The notes below the pieces were generated by a model that saw only the letters and a list, made by a program, of their open reading frames with translations, was not told the DNA's origin and made no database searches. Of a stretch of DNA of 64,000 bases, positions 1 to 9,045 are shown piece by piece; position 1 is the first letter of the stretch, and each line of letters starts with the position of its first letter. The DNA comes from Roseburia sp. (GTDB lineage Bacteria; Bacillota_A; Clostridia; Lachnospirales; Lachnospiraceae): the NCBI GenBank assembly GCA_019411365.1, contig DXQT01000003.1:62001-126000 (forward strand), read 5' to 3'. The position numbers and the translations under genes were made by a program.

Positions 1-1303
1 TGTGATGGACGATGGATGGTTTGGCCACAGGGACAATGACCGGTCATCGCTAGGAGACTGGAAGGTGAATACGAAAAAGCTTCCGAACGGGTTGGCTGGT
101 CTCTGCAAAAAAATCAACGATCTTGGTATGGATTTTGGCATCTGGGTAGAGCCGGAGATGGTGAACGTGGACAGTGAACTTTATAAGGCGCACCCGGACT
201 GGGCGATGGATATTCCGGGCAAAAATCATTCCGAGGGAAGAAACCAGCGGCTGCTCGACCTGAGCCGGGCAGAGGTGCAGGACTATATCATTGGGCAGAT
301 GAGTGACCTGTTCTCATCTGCCAATATCGCCTATGTGAAATGGGATATGAACCGGATCGTGACCGATTATTATTCAAAGATACTTCCACCGGAGCGGCAA
401 GGGGAGGTGGCACACCGTTATGTGCTTGGACTCTACCGGTGTATGAAGGAGTTGACAGAGCGATTCCCGGAAATTTTATTTGAGGGATGTGCAGCAGGCG
501 GCAACCGGTTTGATCTTGGAATTTTATCGTATTTTCCACAGATCTGGGCGAGTGATGACACAGACGCACTGTGCCGTGCGGAGATTCAGACCGGATACAG
601 TTACGGTTATCCGATGTCCGTGGTGAGCGCACATGTCTCATCCTGCCCGAATCACCAGACGCTCCGAATGACACCGCTTGAGACAAGATTTCAGGTGGCA
701 GCGTTTGGAATCTGCGGATATGAATGTAATTTCTGCGACATGAAAAAGGAGGATTTCGATGCAGTAAAAACGCAGATCGCACTTTATAAAGAGTGGCGCA
801 AAGTGCTGCAGACCGGTTCTTTTTACCGGGGAAGAAATTTTTCGGATCAGGGCAGCACCGGCAGTTTGTCAGGTCCGCTGACCGGAAATATTCAGGAGTG
901 GACGTGTGTATCGGAAGACCGGGAAAAAGCGGTTGGCTTTCTGATGCAGAAACTTGTGTCGCCGAACACGCAGTTTGAATATTATCGTCCGAATGGGTTA
1001 AACCCGGAAGCCAGATATCATTTTTACAACCGTAGTTTAAAATACAATGTAAAAGAGTTTGGTGATCTGGTAAACACCGTGGCTCCGGTGCATATCAGGC
1101 AGGATTCTGTCGCACATAATCTGATCGCAAAGTTTGTCAAAATGGATGGTGAGGCAGAAGATTTCTGTGCATATGGCGATGCACTCATGTATGCCGGAGT
1201 AAAATTAAAGCAGGCATTTGGAGGCACCGGCTACAATGAACAGATAAGGCATTTCCCAGACTTTGCATCCAGGATGTACTTTATGGAGCAGATGAACGAT
1301 TGA
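1..1303 (+). CDS. Alpha-galactosidase (GH36), 3' part
   Basis: Hydrolyses terminal alpha-1,6-galactosides such as raffinose or melibiose, probably in the cytoplasm. The reading frame enters from the left edge, so the N-terminal beta-sandwich domain and the start codon lie outside the window; about 433 residues of a roughly 730-residue family are present. Visible GH36 landmarks, counted from the first methionine in view: DDGWFG at the start of the barrel, the KWDMNR nucleophile motif (Asp115), the SDDTDA motif holding the acid/base Asp (185/186), and a C-terminal beta domain. The stop codon lies inside the end of the large inverted repeat that follows. Family assignment is firm; the exact substrate is not determined. 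Confidence 0.93.
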   Translation, partial: VMDDGWFGHRDNDRSSLGDWKVNTKKLPNGLAGLCKKINDLGMDFGIWVEPEMVNVDSELYKAHPDWAMDIPGKNHSEGRNQRLLDLSRAEVQDYIIGQMSDLFSSANIAYVKWDMNRIVTDYYSKILPPERQGEVAHRYVLGLYRCMKELTERFPEILFEGCAAGGNRFDLGILSYFPQIWASDDTDALCRAEIQTGYSYGYPMSVVSAHVSSCPNHQTLRMTPLETRFQVAAFGICGYECNFCDMKKEDFDAVKTQIALYKEWRKVLQTGSFYRGRNFSDQGSTGSLSGPLTGNIQEWTCVSEDREKAVGFLMQKLVSPNTQFEYYRPNGLNPEARYHFYNRSLKYNVKEFGDLVNTVAPVHIRQDSVAHNLIAKFVKMDGEAEDFCAYGDALMYAGVKLKQAFGGTGYNEQIRHFPDFASRMYFMEQMND

Positions 1304-1837
1304 CGGAGTGAAAAATTTAGAGGTGCGTTTCTTCCATGGCTTCTGTGTGTTGATAGAAATGAAATGACAAGAGGGGCTCTGTGAAAATATTGTGAGGATT
1401 GTGTAAATTTATCCATGGTTCGTTTTAGACTTTAAGTTTATGTACATTCATAAATGGACGTCTGGCTCTCTGTGTCCGTCTACGGAAAATTCTCTGCAAC
1501 TTTATTTAGCGCAAGTAAATGTCAGAATCAGCATCGTTTATTGTAGGGCAAAAATTAAAAAATACCCGGATAATTTTTGCCCTACTTCTCTGCTGATTTT
1601 CTGACATGTAACTTGCGCACAATAAAGTTGCAAAGAGAGTTTTCCGTAGACGGACACAGAGAGCCAGACGTCCATTTTTTGAATGAACATAAACAATCGA
1701 AGAAGTCTAAAACGAACCATGGATAAATAAACAATCCGAGCTATTTTCACAGAGCCCCTCTTGCCATTTCATTTTTTATTGTACGTTAAAAGCCATGGAA
1801 GAAACGCACCTCCAAATTTTTCATTCGGTCAATCGTT
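1295..1837. repeat. 543-bp near-palindromic inverted repeat between convergent genes
   Basis: The left arm (1295-1556) is complementary to the right arm (1572-1837) over almost its whole length, with a spacer of about 15 bases centred near 1564. By eye about 80-85% of positions pair, in long perfect blocks: the segment at 1464-1495 (ggacgtctggctctctgtgt and beyond) pairs with about 1640-1672, and aggtgcgtttcttccatggc at 1321-1340 pairs with about 1793-1812. The arms include the last bases of both flanking convergent genes, since cgattga occurs at each stop region. RNA from either side would fold into a very long hairpin that would end transcription. It has no credible ORF and no transposase. 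It could be an inverted duplication or a MITE-like element. Confidence 0.9.
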
Positions 1838-3032
1838 TTTTCGCTTCGTTGATCACATCCTGGATGAAGCCTTCTGTGTCGTCGCGGACGGTCTGCCAGT
1901 CAATGTGTTCCATGTCTGGCGAATCGAGGTCGGCGCCACGGAATACATCCGGCAGATTTTTTTCTTTTGTGATCGTTCCGATAAAGGAAAAAGTGCCAAG
2001 CAGGTCATCGCCCTGCATGACGGAAAGGTTTTTGACATTTATTTCGCAACCGTTGTCGTCTGGCTGAGTGGTGATATAACCGCTCGCTGTAAAATTGTCG
2101 CCCTGATTTGTCTCATAGAGACAGTCCATGTAGATAAAATTCACATGGGTGACAGACGGATTGCGGACATAGGTGAGTGTCATGCGTTCTCCATTTGGCA
2201 TTTCATAGCTTAAAACACAGGTTCCGGCATCTGTTCCGTCAATGATCATGGAAGCACCTTCTGTGATATCAGACAGATCGACCTCCATACGGCTCATCCG
2301 GCACAGATCGGTCAGATATAGGGAAATGCGGATGTCATAGTCCGGGGCATCCATGCCCAAAAGCTCCCAGATAAAACCGCCGGAACCCTCCGGGATCGTG
2401 ACGAGGTATTCGTGGCTTTTTACATCATCAGAATCTGTTCTTGTTTTTCCGATTTCCTCAATCTGAATCTGTCTGGTCAGTTCGATAATATTGGAGAAGT
2501 TGTCGTGAAACCATTCCTGATCAATATCATGTGTCAGCTCCGGTGCTTTTTTGAAATAAGTATTGCTGGTGGTCATGGCATAAGAAAGATTGTCTAACAT
2601 TGGAACCATGAAATAAACGGTATTGGGATTCATATAAAAATCCATCTCGCCAACATTCAGCGTCAGAACATCCATATCGGAGATTATGGAAAGCTTTTTC
2701 TGTGTAAAAGAGCGCTCCCCGGAGATGTCCATGGAAGAGGAGTAATTAAAATTTTTGATATCGTTCATGTAGGCTTTTCCCTCAAATGAGATATCCCCAT
2801 TGAAGTAATCCTGGCATAATTCCATAATGTCAATGTGGTAGGCAATATAAGCCGGATCTTTCAGGGTATCCTGCATAAAATAAATGACAGACAAAAGCAT
2901 TCTGGCACGTGGATTCTTAGAAATATAAACAAAACTGCAGAGAAACAGAAAAAGCAGACATGCAAAAAATATGCCACATCTGCGAAGTCTTTTTTTCTTT
3001 TTTCTGCCCGGAACTGTTTTGGTCTGCTCCAT
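1821..3032 (-). CDS. Membrane-anchored protein of unknown function
   Basis: Function not recognised. 403 residues from the chosen ATG at 3032, which follows AGGAG at a 7-base spacing; upstream in-frame ATG and TTG codons lack a comparable site. The N-terminus has a strongly basic patch (GRKKKKRLRRC) followed by one hydrophobic segment at about residues 20-38. The rest is a hydrophilic, presumably extracytoplasmic domain rich in Asp and in beta-type sequence. This suggests a type II membrane anchor. A role in the cell envelope is only inference. It is convergent with the alpha-galactosidase and its end overlaps the large inverted repeat. Its upstream region holds a copy of the dispersed palindromic element. 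Confidence 0.8.
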   Translation of the reverse strand: MEQTKTVPGRKKKKRLRRCGIFFACLLFLFLCSFVYISKNPRARMLLSVIYFMQDTLKDPAYIAYHIDIMELCQDYFNGDISFEGKAYMNDIKNFNYSSSMDISGERSFTQKKLSIISDMDVLTLNVGEMDFYMNPNTVYFMVPMLDNLSYAMTTSNTYFKKAPELTHDIDQEWFHDNFSNIIELTRQIQIEEIGKTRTDSDDVKSHEYLVTIPEGSGGFIWELLGMDAPDYDIRISLYLTDLCRMSRMEVDLSDITEGASMIIDGTDAGTCVLSYEMPNGERMTLTYVRNPSVTHVNFIYMDCLYETNQGDNFTASGYITTQPDDNGCEINVKNLSVMQGDDLLGTFSFIGTITKEKNLPDVFRGADLDSPDMEHIDWQTVRDDTEGFIQDVINEAKKRLTE

Positions 3033-3063
3033 AAAAATGCTCCTGTTTTTATTTGTCATAATC

Positions 3064-3309
3064 ATAGACAATTGCGAAATTTTGCCTTAATTACGTTAAA
3101 TTGTTCAAAATTAACAAAAACATTCAAGACACGCTCTCGCTACGTGTCGCTCGCAACGGTACTAAGAAGCTAGTCACGTCCTACGGTCGCACCTACCTTC
3201 TAAGAACCAATCGAACTTGTTCGATTTTTGCTCCCCAGTGTCTTTCATGTCTTTTGTCAATTTTTCACAATTCAATTTACGCTCTTAAAAATTTCGTAAT
3301 TGTCTATTC
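3064..3309 (-). repeat. Dispersed palindromic element, copy 1 (inverted)
   Basis: About 246 bp and in the opposite orientation to the other three copies. The outer arms agacaattgcgaaatttt (3066-3083) and aaaatttcgtaattgtct (about 3287-3304) are inverted complements. Inside lie aaattgttcaaaattaac against aatttttcacaattcaattt, then the conserved core (acacgctctcgctacgtgtc, 3130-3149), actaagaagctag with cctaccttctaag, and gctccccagtgtcttt. This copy carries an extra small hairpin (atcgaacttgttcgat, 3208-3223) not seen in the others. It fills the space between the divergent unknown gene and selD. Confidence 0.85.
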
Positions 3310-3417
3310 ATTATAATATGAACGCAAAAAATTAACCACATAAAATGGATGATTTTTATAAAAATTTAATGTACAATATAAAAGACATAAATACGATTCT
3401 GACAGGAGAACCAGAAG

Positions 3418-4437
3418 ATGATGAACGAATTTTGCAAGGGCGGAGGCTGCACGGCGAAGCTTGGACCGGGAATTTTGGACAAGGTATTAAAAATGATACC
3501 GAAAAAAGCTGATCCGAAGCTTTTGGTCGGTTTTGACCATTCCGATGATGCGGCAGTGTATCAGCTTACGGACGAGCTTGCAGTGGTGCAGACGCTTGAT
3601 TTCTTTCCGCCGATGGTGGAAGATCCTTATCTCTTTGGAAAAATCGCAGCCACCAACGCATTGAGCGATATTTATGCGATGGGAGGAGAAGTTAAAACAG
3701 CATTAAATATTGCGTGCTTTCCGGAGAGCATGGACGCCAACATTTTAGGACAGATTTTACTTGGTGGAAATGAGAAAGTGACGGAGGCAGGCGGCGTGTT
3801 GGCAGGTGGTCATTCCATCAATGATGTGGATGTGAAGTATGGACTGTCCGTGATGGGAACGATTCACCCGAAACGTATTCTGGAAAACAATCACTGCAAG
3901 GAAGGAGATCTGCTGCTTTTGACCAAGCCGTTAGGAGTAGGGATCGTCATGACGGCATCCTGCATGAAAGCAGTGTCTGAAGAAGCCTTTGACCAGGCGG
4001 TGGAATCGATGACTACTTTGAATAAATATGCGGCAGAGATTTTTAAAAAGTACGGGATACATGCCTGCACGGACATTACCGGATTTGGATTGCTGGTACA
4101 TCTTGGTGAAATGCTGGGCGAAAACTTTTCCGCAGAGGTGTGGACTTCACAGATTCCTTATATCAGGGCGTGCGAGGATTATGTGGAAGAATTTTACATC
4201 ACAGCCGCAGGACAGCGCAACCGCAACCATATCGGTGCACAGGTGGCATTTGAAAATTGCAGTTTTGCGATGGAAGAGATTTTATTTGATCCGCAGACTT
4301 CCGGGGGACTTCTTGTGGCAATCCCGGAAAATGAGGCCAAAAAGGCGCTGAAGGAGATCGAAGCACTTGGACTGGACTGTGGAATAATAGGAAGAGTGAC
4401 AGAGAAGAAGGAAAAGAAAATCTATGTCCTGAAATAA
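3418..4437 (+). CDS. selD: Selenide, water dikinase SelD
   Basis: Makes selenophosphate from selenide and ATP, the selenium donor for selenium-containing products. 339 residues, usual length. The catalytic N-terminal motif is GGGCTAK: Cys11 with Lys14 at the C+3 position, as in E. coli C17/K20, so this is the Cys and not the selenocysteine form. AIRS-type ATP-binding features follow ([36 protein letters not shown]). There are two adjacent ATG codons; the first has AGGAG nine bases upstream. It starts a run with yedF, yqeB and a desulfurase-YqeC fusion. That is the context described for selD genes serving the labile selenium cofactor of molybdenum hydroxylases; no selA or selB is in the window. 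Confidence 0.96.
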   Translation: MMNEFCKGGGCTAKLGPGILDKVLKMIPKKADPKLLVGFDHSDDAAVYQLTDELAVVQTLDFFPPMVEDPYLFGKIAATNALSDIYAMGGEVKTALNIACFPESMDANILGQILLGGNEKVTEAGGVLAGGHSINDVDVKYGLSVMGTIHPKRILENNHCKEGDLLLLTKPLGVGIVMTASCMKAVSEEAFDQAVESMTTLNKYAAEIFKKYGIHACTDITGFGLLVHLGEMLGENFSAEVWTSQIPYIRACEDYVEEFYITAAGQRNRNHIGAQVAFENCSFAMEEILFDPQTSGGLLVAIPENEAKKALKEIEALGLDCGIIGRVTEKKEKKIYVLK

Positions 4438-4498
4438 AGAAAATACAGCATTAGCTGCCGATTGAAAAAATGTAAATAAACAGATGGAGGCATGAAAA

Positions 4499-5140
4499 AT
4501 GAATATTCAGATTGACGCAAAAGGAAAACAGTGCCCATTGCCGGTGATCGAGGCAAAAAATGCAATTTCCGGCATGACTGAGGCAGGAATCGTGGAAGTG
4601 ACTGTGGACAATGAGATTGCAATACAAAATCTCACCAAAATGGCAGACCACAAAGGGTTAAAAGCAAAGAGCGAGAAAAAATCCAATCAGGAATACACGG
4701 TATGGATGGAAGTGACAGAAGAGTTTGTGAAAAATAATATAAAGGATGGGAATGTTTCATCCACACCGGTCACTGAGGAAAATTGTATTCCGGACATCCG
4801 AAAGAAAAAAACAGTCGTTGTGCTCGGTGCAGACCACATGGGCGAGGGGGATGAAAAGCTTGGAAAAATGCTGATGAAGGGATTTGTCTATGCGCTGACG
4901 CAGCTGGAGGAACTGCCACAGACGATTTTACTTTTTAATTCCGGTGCATATTTAAGCTGTGAAGGTTCCGACTCCGTCGAAGATTTAAAGAGCATGGAGG
5001 CGCAGGGCGTGGAGGTCATGACCTGTGGAACATGTCTGAACCATTACGGATTGACCGAAAAACTGGCGGTTGGTTCTGTGACCAATATGTATGTGATCGC
5101 GCAGACAATGATGGAAGCAGATCACATTGTAAAACCATAA
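4499..5140 (+). CDS. yedF: Sulfurtransferase-like selenium metabolism protein YedF
   Basis: 213 residues in two parts. The N-terminal TusA-like domain (about 1-75) has the KQCPLP motif, with Cys12 as the likely persulfide/perselenide carrier. The C-terminal DsrE-like domain (about 100-213) has VVLGADHMGEGDEKLG and a late CGTCLNHYG cysteine pair. This architecture is the selenium-associated YedF family, normally beside selD. A role in handling reactive selenium or sulfur for the hydroxylase cofactor is known only by association. It lies 61 bases after selD and 12 bases before yqeB, consistent with one transcript. The start at 4499 follows a GGAGG-type site. Confidence 0.92.
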   Translation: MNIQIDAKGKQCPLPVIEAKNAISGMTEAGIVEVTVDNEIAIQNLTKMADHKGLKAKSEKKSNQEYTVWMEVTEEFVKNNIKDGNVSSTPVTEENCIPDIRKKKTVVVLGADHMGEGDEKLGKMLMKGFVYALTQLEELPQTILLFNSGAYLSCEGSDSVEDLKSMEAQGVEVMTCGTCLNHYGLTEKLAVGSVTNMYVIAQTMMEADHIVKP

Positions 5141-5152
5141 AGGATCAGGAAA

Positions 5153-6004
5153 ATGAAAAAAAATATCATTATCGTCCGCGGCGGCGGGGATATCGCCACG
5201 GGCACAATTTATAAACTGCACCAGAGCGGTTATCCGGTTCTGGTGACCGAAATTGCAAATCCGTCTGCAATCCGGCGTCAGGTTGCATTTTCGGAGGTGG
5301 TCTATGAGAAAAGTTACACTGTGGAAGGCGTTACATGTTATTTTGCAGAGAATTTGACACGGGCATATGAACTCCTGAAGCAGAGGAAAGTTGCGTTGAT
5401 GATCGATCCGGACGGAGCGGTGATCCGGGAGGTGAAACCGGCGGCAGTGGTCGACGGAATCCTTGCAAAGAAAAATCTTGGGACTACCATGGATATGGCA
5501 CCGTTTACGGTTGCATTAGGTCCTGGATTTACGGCGGGGGTGGACGTGCATGCGGTTGTTGAGACAATGCGCGGACATAAGCTTGGCAGAATTATTTATG
5601 AGGGAAATGCGATTCCGAATACCGGGATTCCGGGTGCTATCGCAGGTGTTGCGAAAGAGCGCGTGATTCATGCGGAGTGCGCAGGTATTTTATATGGAGA
5701 AAAAAAGATTTCCGATTACGTGCAAAAAGACGAAGTGATCGCCTTCATTTATCCGGATACGCAGGGGAAGGATGCTTCCGGGCAGGAGAAAAAAGACGGT
5801 GCATTTGCAGTGAGAGCCACCATTTCCGGGATTCTCCGTGGACTCATCCGGGACGGTTATCCGGTGACAAAAGGATTTAAAATTGCAGACATTGATCCGA
5901 GAGAATCCGAGTATGAAAACTGTTTTACAATCTCGGATAAGGCAAGATGCATTGCAGGAGGTGTGTTAGAAGCACTGCTTCATGCGGGAATCCTTCCAGA
6001 GTGA
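5153..6004 (+). CDS. yqeB: Selenium-dependent molybdenum hydroxylase maturation protein YqeB
   Basis: 283 residues of the EF2563/YqeB family, an accessory factor for selenium-dependent molybdenum hydroxylases. The N-terminal RGGGDIATGTIYKL has a nucleotide-binding look. Family-typical blocks include DPDGA, GPGFTAGVDVH, GRIIYEGNAIPNTG and the C-terminal DIDPR..YCFTISDKAR-type segment, here followed by a glycine-rich end. No catalytic activity is established for the family. Its tight position between yedF and the desulfurase-YqeC fusion supports a joint function. Confidence 0.92.
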   Translation: MKKNIIIVRGGGDIATGTIYKLHQSGYPVLVTEIANPSAIRRQVAFSEVVYEKSYTVEGVTCYFAENLTRAYELLKQRKVALMIDPDGAVIREVKPAAVVDGILAKKNLGTTMDMAPFTVALGPGFTAGVDVHAVVETMRGHKLGRIIYEGNAIPNTGIPGAIAGVAKERVIHAECAGILYGEKKISDYVQKDEVIAFIYPDTQGKDASGQEKKDGAFAVRATISGILRGLIRDGYPVTKGFKIADIDPRESEYENCFTISDKARCIAGGVLEALLHAGILPE

Positions 6005-6061
6005 TGGAAATAACGCAGGTATTCAGAGAAGCTGACAGAGGGAAAGGCAGGAACGGTTGCA

Positions 6062-7918
6062 ATGATATACTTTGACAATGCCGCAACTACTTTGCAGAAA
6101 CCAGAGGAGGTTGCACAGGCGGTAAAAGAATCATTTTCTTATATAGGCAATGCAGGAAGAGGGGCGAATGAGGCTTCTCTTTTTACATCCAGATTGATTT
6201 TTCAGACACGGAAACAGATTGCAGAGCTGTTTCATATGAAAGATGGAGAACAGTCTCTTGGGGCAGAGCGTGTGGTGTTTACTATGAATGCGACCGAGAG
6301 TTTAAATATTGTGCTGAAAGGACTATTGCATCCGGGCGACCATGTGATCACCACTGAGATGGAGCACAACAGTGTTCTGCGTCCGCTTTATGAGCTTGAG
6401 GAGAAGGGCATCGGTGTCACAATCGTTTTCTGTGAGAAAAATGGAACAATTTCCTGTGAAAAAATAAAGCAGGCAATCGGTAAAAACACAAAAGCAATCG
6501 TGTGCACGCATGCTTCCAATGTGACAGGTGATGGAAATGATATCGCACAAATTGGAACTTTATGTGAAAAATATAATCTATATTTTATTTTAGATGCCTC
6601 TCAGACAGCAGGAACAATCGAGATTGACATGGAACAGAATCATATTTCTGCAATTTGTTTTACTGGGCATAAAGGACTGTTTGGTCCGCAGGGAACCGGT
6701 GGGATCGCACTGGCAGATGGAGTGTGTGTAAAACCGCTTTTATCCGGTGGAAGCGGCGTACATTCATTTGAGAGAAAACATCCCATGGAGCTGCCGGCTG
6801 CTCTGGAGGCAGGAACGCTGAACGGACATGGGATCGCAGGACTCCATGCTGCTCTGGACTGGATCAAAAAGACCGGGATCGCAGCTATCCATGAGAAAGA
6901 AATGGCGTTAGCTGAACAGTTTCAGCGAGGAATTGAAACAATTCCGGGCATTCACCTCTACGGAGGTGAAAAACGGGTGGCAGCAATCGTATCGTGTAAT
7001 CTGGCGGATCTTGATTCCGCTTATGTCAGTGACTGCCTTGCAGAAGATTATGGGATTGCGACAAGGGCGGGGGTACACTGTGCACCTCTGATGCACACCC
7101 ATTTTGGCACAGAAAAACAAGGCATGGTACGATTTAGTTTCTCTTGTTTTAATACGACAGAAGAGGTGGAGAAAGCAGTCAGGGCGATGCAGGATATTGC
7201 AGCGGAAAACCGTGGAAAAGTGACGGCATATGTCGGAGCCGGAGGAAAGACGTCAAGTATCCGAAAGCGTGCCGAGACATTGCGCGCAGAGGGAAAAAGA
7301 GTTTTGATCCTTACGACAACTAAAATGATGGTGCCACAGGAGCAGGAGATATTTGCAGCGTATGAGCAGACCGGGCAGGAGAGCGTAATATCAGCTACAG
7401 CGTCCGTCTGGCAGGAGCGCAGGGCAGCAGAAAAGCAACTGAAAGAGCGGGTACAGTCTGTCCTTGACACATACGGCTGCTGTGTCGCAGGGAGCCTGAT
7501 CCCCGGCACGGAAAAGTTTGGAATGCTGCCGGAAAAGCTGATGGAGGATCTGCTATATCTGGCAGATGAGATTCTGATCGAGGCGGACGGTTCCGCACAT
7601 ATGCCGGTCAAAGCTCCGGCGGAGCATGAGCCGGTTCTGTTTCCCTACATGGATGAAGTTGTCATTGTCATGGGGACACATGCGATTGGAAAACCACTGC
7701 GGGAAGTGTGCCACAGAGTCGACTATGCAAAAGAACTTTTAAAATGTGATGCCGACAAGATTGTGACAGCGGCGGATCTCGAGACACTTGCAGAGCAGGG
7801 ATACGCGATTCCAATTCAGAAACAATATCCATGGATGAAAATTTCGAAAGTAACAGGAAAAGATATTAAGCTGTGTCTGACAGCTGAAAAGAAAGATAAA
7901 GAGAGGGACAAACAATGA
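6062..7918 (+). CDS. Cysteine desulfurase fused to YqeC
   Basis: 618 residues, two proteins in one chain. Residues 1-380 are a class V aminotransferase/cysteine desulfurase: PLP lysine in FTGHKG (Lys204), PLP-site histidine and aspartate blocks, and the mobile-loop cysteine in GVHCAPL (Cys340). Residues about 385-618 are YqeC: a P-loop-like VGAGGKT (391-397), TTTKMM, and the family signature EADGSAHMPVKAPAEHEP. YqeC is usually a separate protein of about 230-250 residues, and the whole unit is retained here. The fusion suggests that sulfur or selenium mobilised from cysteine or selenocysteine passes to the YqeB/YqeC maturation step; this is inference. It overlaps the next gene by four bases (ATGA). 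Confidence 0.9.
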   Translation: MIYFDNAATTLQKPEEVAQAVKESFSYIGNAGRGANEASLFTSRLIFQTRKQIAELFHMKDGEQSLGAERVVFTMNATESLNIVLKGLLHPGDHVITTEMEHNSVLRPLYELEEKGIGVTIVFCEKNGTISCEKIKQAIGKNTKAIVCTHASNVTGDGNDIAQIGTLCEKYNLYFILDASQTAGTIEIDMEQNHISAICFTGHKGLFGPQGTGGIALADGVCVKPLLSGGSGVHSFERKHPMELPAALEAGTLNGHGIAGLHAALDWIKKTGIAAIHEKEMALAEQFQRGIETIPGIHLYGGEKRVAAIVSCNLADLDSAYVSDCLAEDYGIATRAGVHCAPLMHTHFGTEKQGMVRFSFSCFNTTEEVEKAVRAMQDIAAENRGKVTAYVGAGGKTSSIRKRAETLRAEGKRVLILTTTKMMVPQEQEIFAAYEQTGQESVISATASVWQERRAAEKQLKERVQSVLDTYGCCVAGSLIPGTEKFGMLPEKLMEDLLYLADEILIEADGSAHMPVKAPAEHEPVLFPYMDEVVIVMGTHAIGKPLREVCHRVDYAKELLKCDADKIVTAADLETLAEQGYAIPIQKQYPWMKISKVTGKDIKLCLTAEKKDKERDKQ

Positions 7919-8955
7919 TTCGATTTAACAGTGACTACACAGAAGGATGCCATACGGCAATTTTAGAGAAGTTAGTTGAAACCAATATGGAGCAGACAGC
8001 AGGCTATGGAGAAGATGAGTATTGCGGACAGGCGAGAGAGCTGATCCGGAAGGCATGTGGGGATGAGCGTGTGGATGTGCATTTCCTGGTGGGAGGTACA
8101 CAGACGAATGTCACTGTGATCTCAGCTGCATTAAAGCATTATCAGGGAGTGATCACGGCAAAAACAGGGCATATCAATGTCCATGAGACAGGCGCTCTGG
8201 AGGCATGCGGCCATAAATGCCTGTGTATTGAAACACCAGATGGAAAGCTGACGGCTGAGCAGATCGCAGCGTACACAGATGCACATTTTGCAGACGAGAG
8301 TTTTGAACATATGGTACAGCCGAAAATGGTGTACATTTCCAATCCGACAGAGATCGGAACGATTTATAAAAAGGCGGAACTGGAAGCAATTTATCAGGTG
8401 TGCAAAAAGCGTGGGCTCTATCTTTTCATGGATGGGGCGAGACTTGGCTATGGACTGATGTGCAAGGAAAATGATCTGACACTTTCTGATATCACAGCCA
8501 ACACAGATGTATTCTATATCGGCGGAACAAAAGTGGGAGCACTTTTTGGAGAGGCAGTTGTGATCCGCAATGAGGAACTGAAAAAAGACTTCCGTTACAA
8601 TATCAAGCAGCGTGGCGGTATGCTGGCGAAAGGCAGACTGCTTGGAATCCAGTTTCTGACCTTGTTTGAGGAAAACCGGTATTTTGATATTTCCGCACAT
8701 GCAGCACGATTAGCGGAAAAGTTAAAAGACGAATTAACAAAAATGGGAGTGAAATTCTATATTGATTCTCCGACTAATCAGCAGTTTCCAATTCTGCCGG
8801 ATGCTGTGCTTGCGGAACTGAAAAAGAAATATAGTTTTGCTTATCAGGAGCGTATGGATGAGACACACAGTGCAGTCCGTTTTTGTACCTGCTGGGCAAC
8901 GAAAGAGGAAAATGTGGATATGCTGCTTGCAGATATTCGTGAGCTACTTGCCTGA
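7915..8955 (+). CDS. Threonine aldolase-type PLP enzyme
   Basis: 346 residues of the beta-eliminating lyase / low-specificity L-threonine aldolase family, which cleaves L-threonine or related beta-hydroxy amino acids to glycine and an aldehyde. Key blocks: GGTQTN for phosphate binding, HINVHETGA, the FMDGARLGY aspartate contacting the pyridinium ring, and IGGTKVG with the PLP lysine (Lys206). It is translationally coupled to the desulfurase-YqeC fusion by a 4-base overlap, so it belongs to the selenium cluster transcript. Whether it acts in that pathway, for instance on a selenium or sulfur amino acid, cannot be told from sequence. Confidence 0.88.
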   Translation: MIRFNSDYTEGCHTAILEKLVETNMEQTAGYGEDEYCGQARELIRKACGDERVDVHFLVGGTQTNVTVISAALKHYQGVITAKTGHINVHETGALEACGHKCLCIETPDGKLTAEQIAAYTDAHFADESFEHMVQPKMVYISNPTEIGTIYKKAELEAIYQVCKKRGLYLFMDGARLGYGLMCKENDLTLSDITANTDVFYIGGTKVGALFGEAVVIRNEELKKDFRYNIKQRGGMLAKGRLLGIQFLTLFEENRYFDISAHAARLAEKLKDELTKMGVKFYIDSPTNQQFPILPDAVLAELKKKYSFAYQERMDETHSAVRFCTCWATKEENVDMLLADIRELLA

Positions 8956-9045
8956 TTGAAGGAGTATACTAAAAAAAGACTGATTTATTCAGAAAATTTA
9001 AATGAAAATGAATATGCAGATCAGTGAAAATGGGAGAAATGCAGC

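Noticed and set aside
1538..1750. Short open frame inside the large inverted repeat
   Set aside because: It simply reflects the palindrome; no ribosome binding site, no recognisable protein features.
2835..3316. Open frames across palindromic element copy 1
   Set aside because: They run through repeat arms and differ in each copy, so they are not conserved coding sequence.
3418..3460. Selenocysteine (UGA) in SelD
   Set aside because: The catalytic position is encoded by tgc (Cys11); no in-frame UGA is present.
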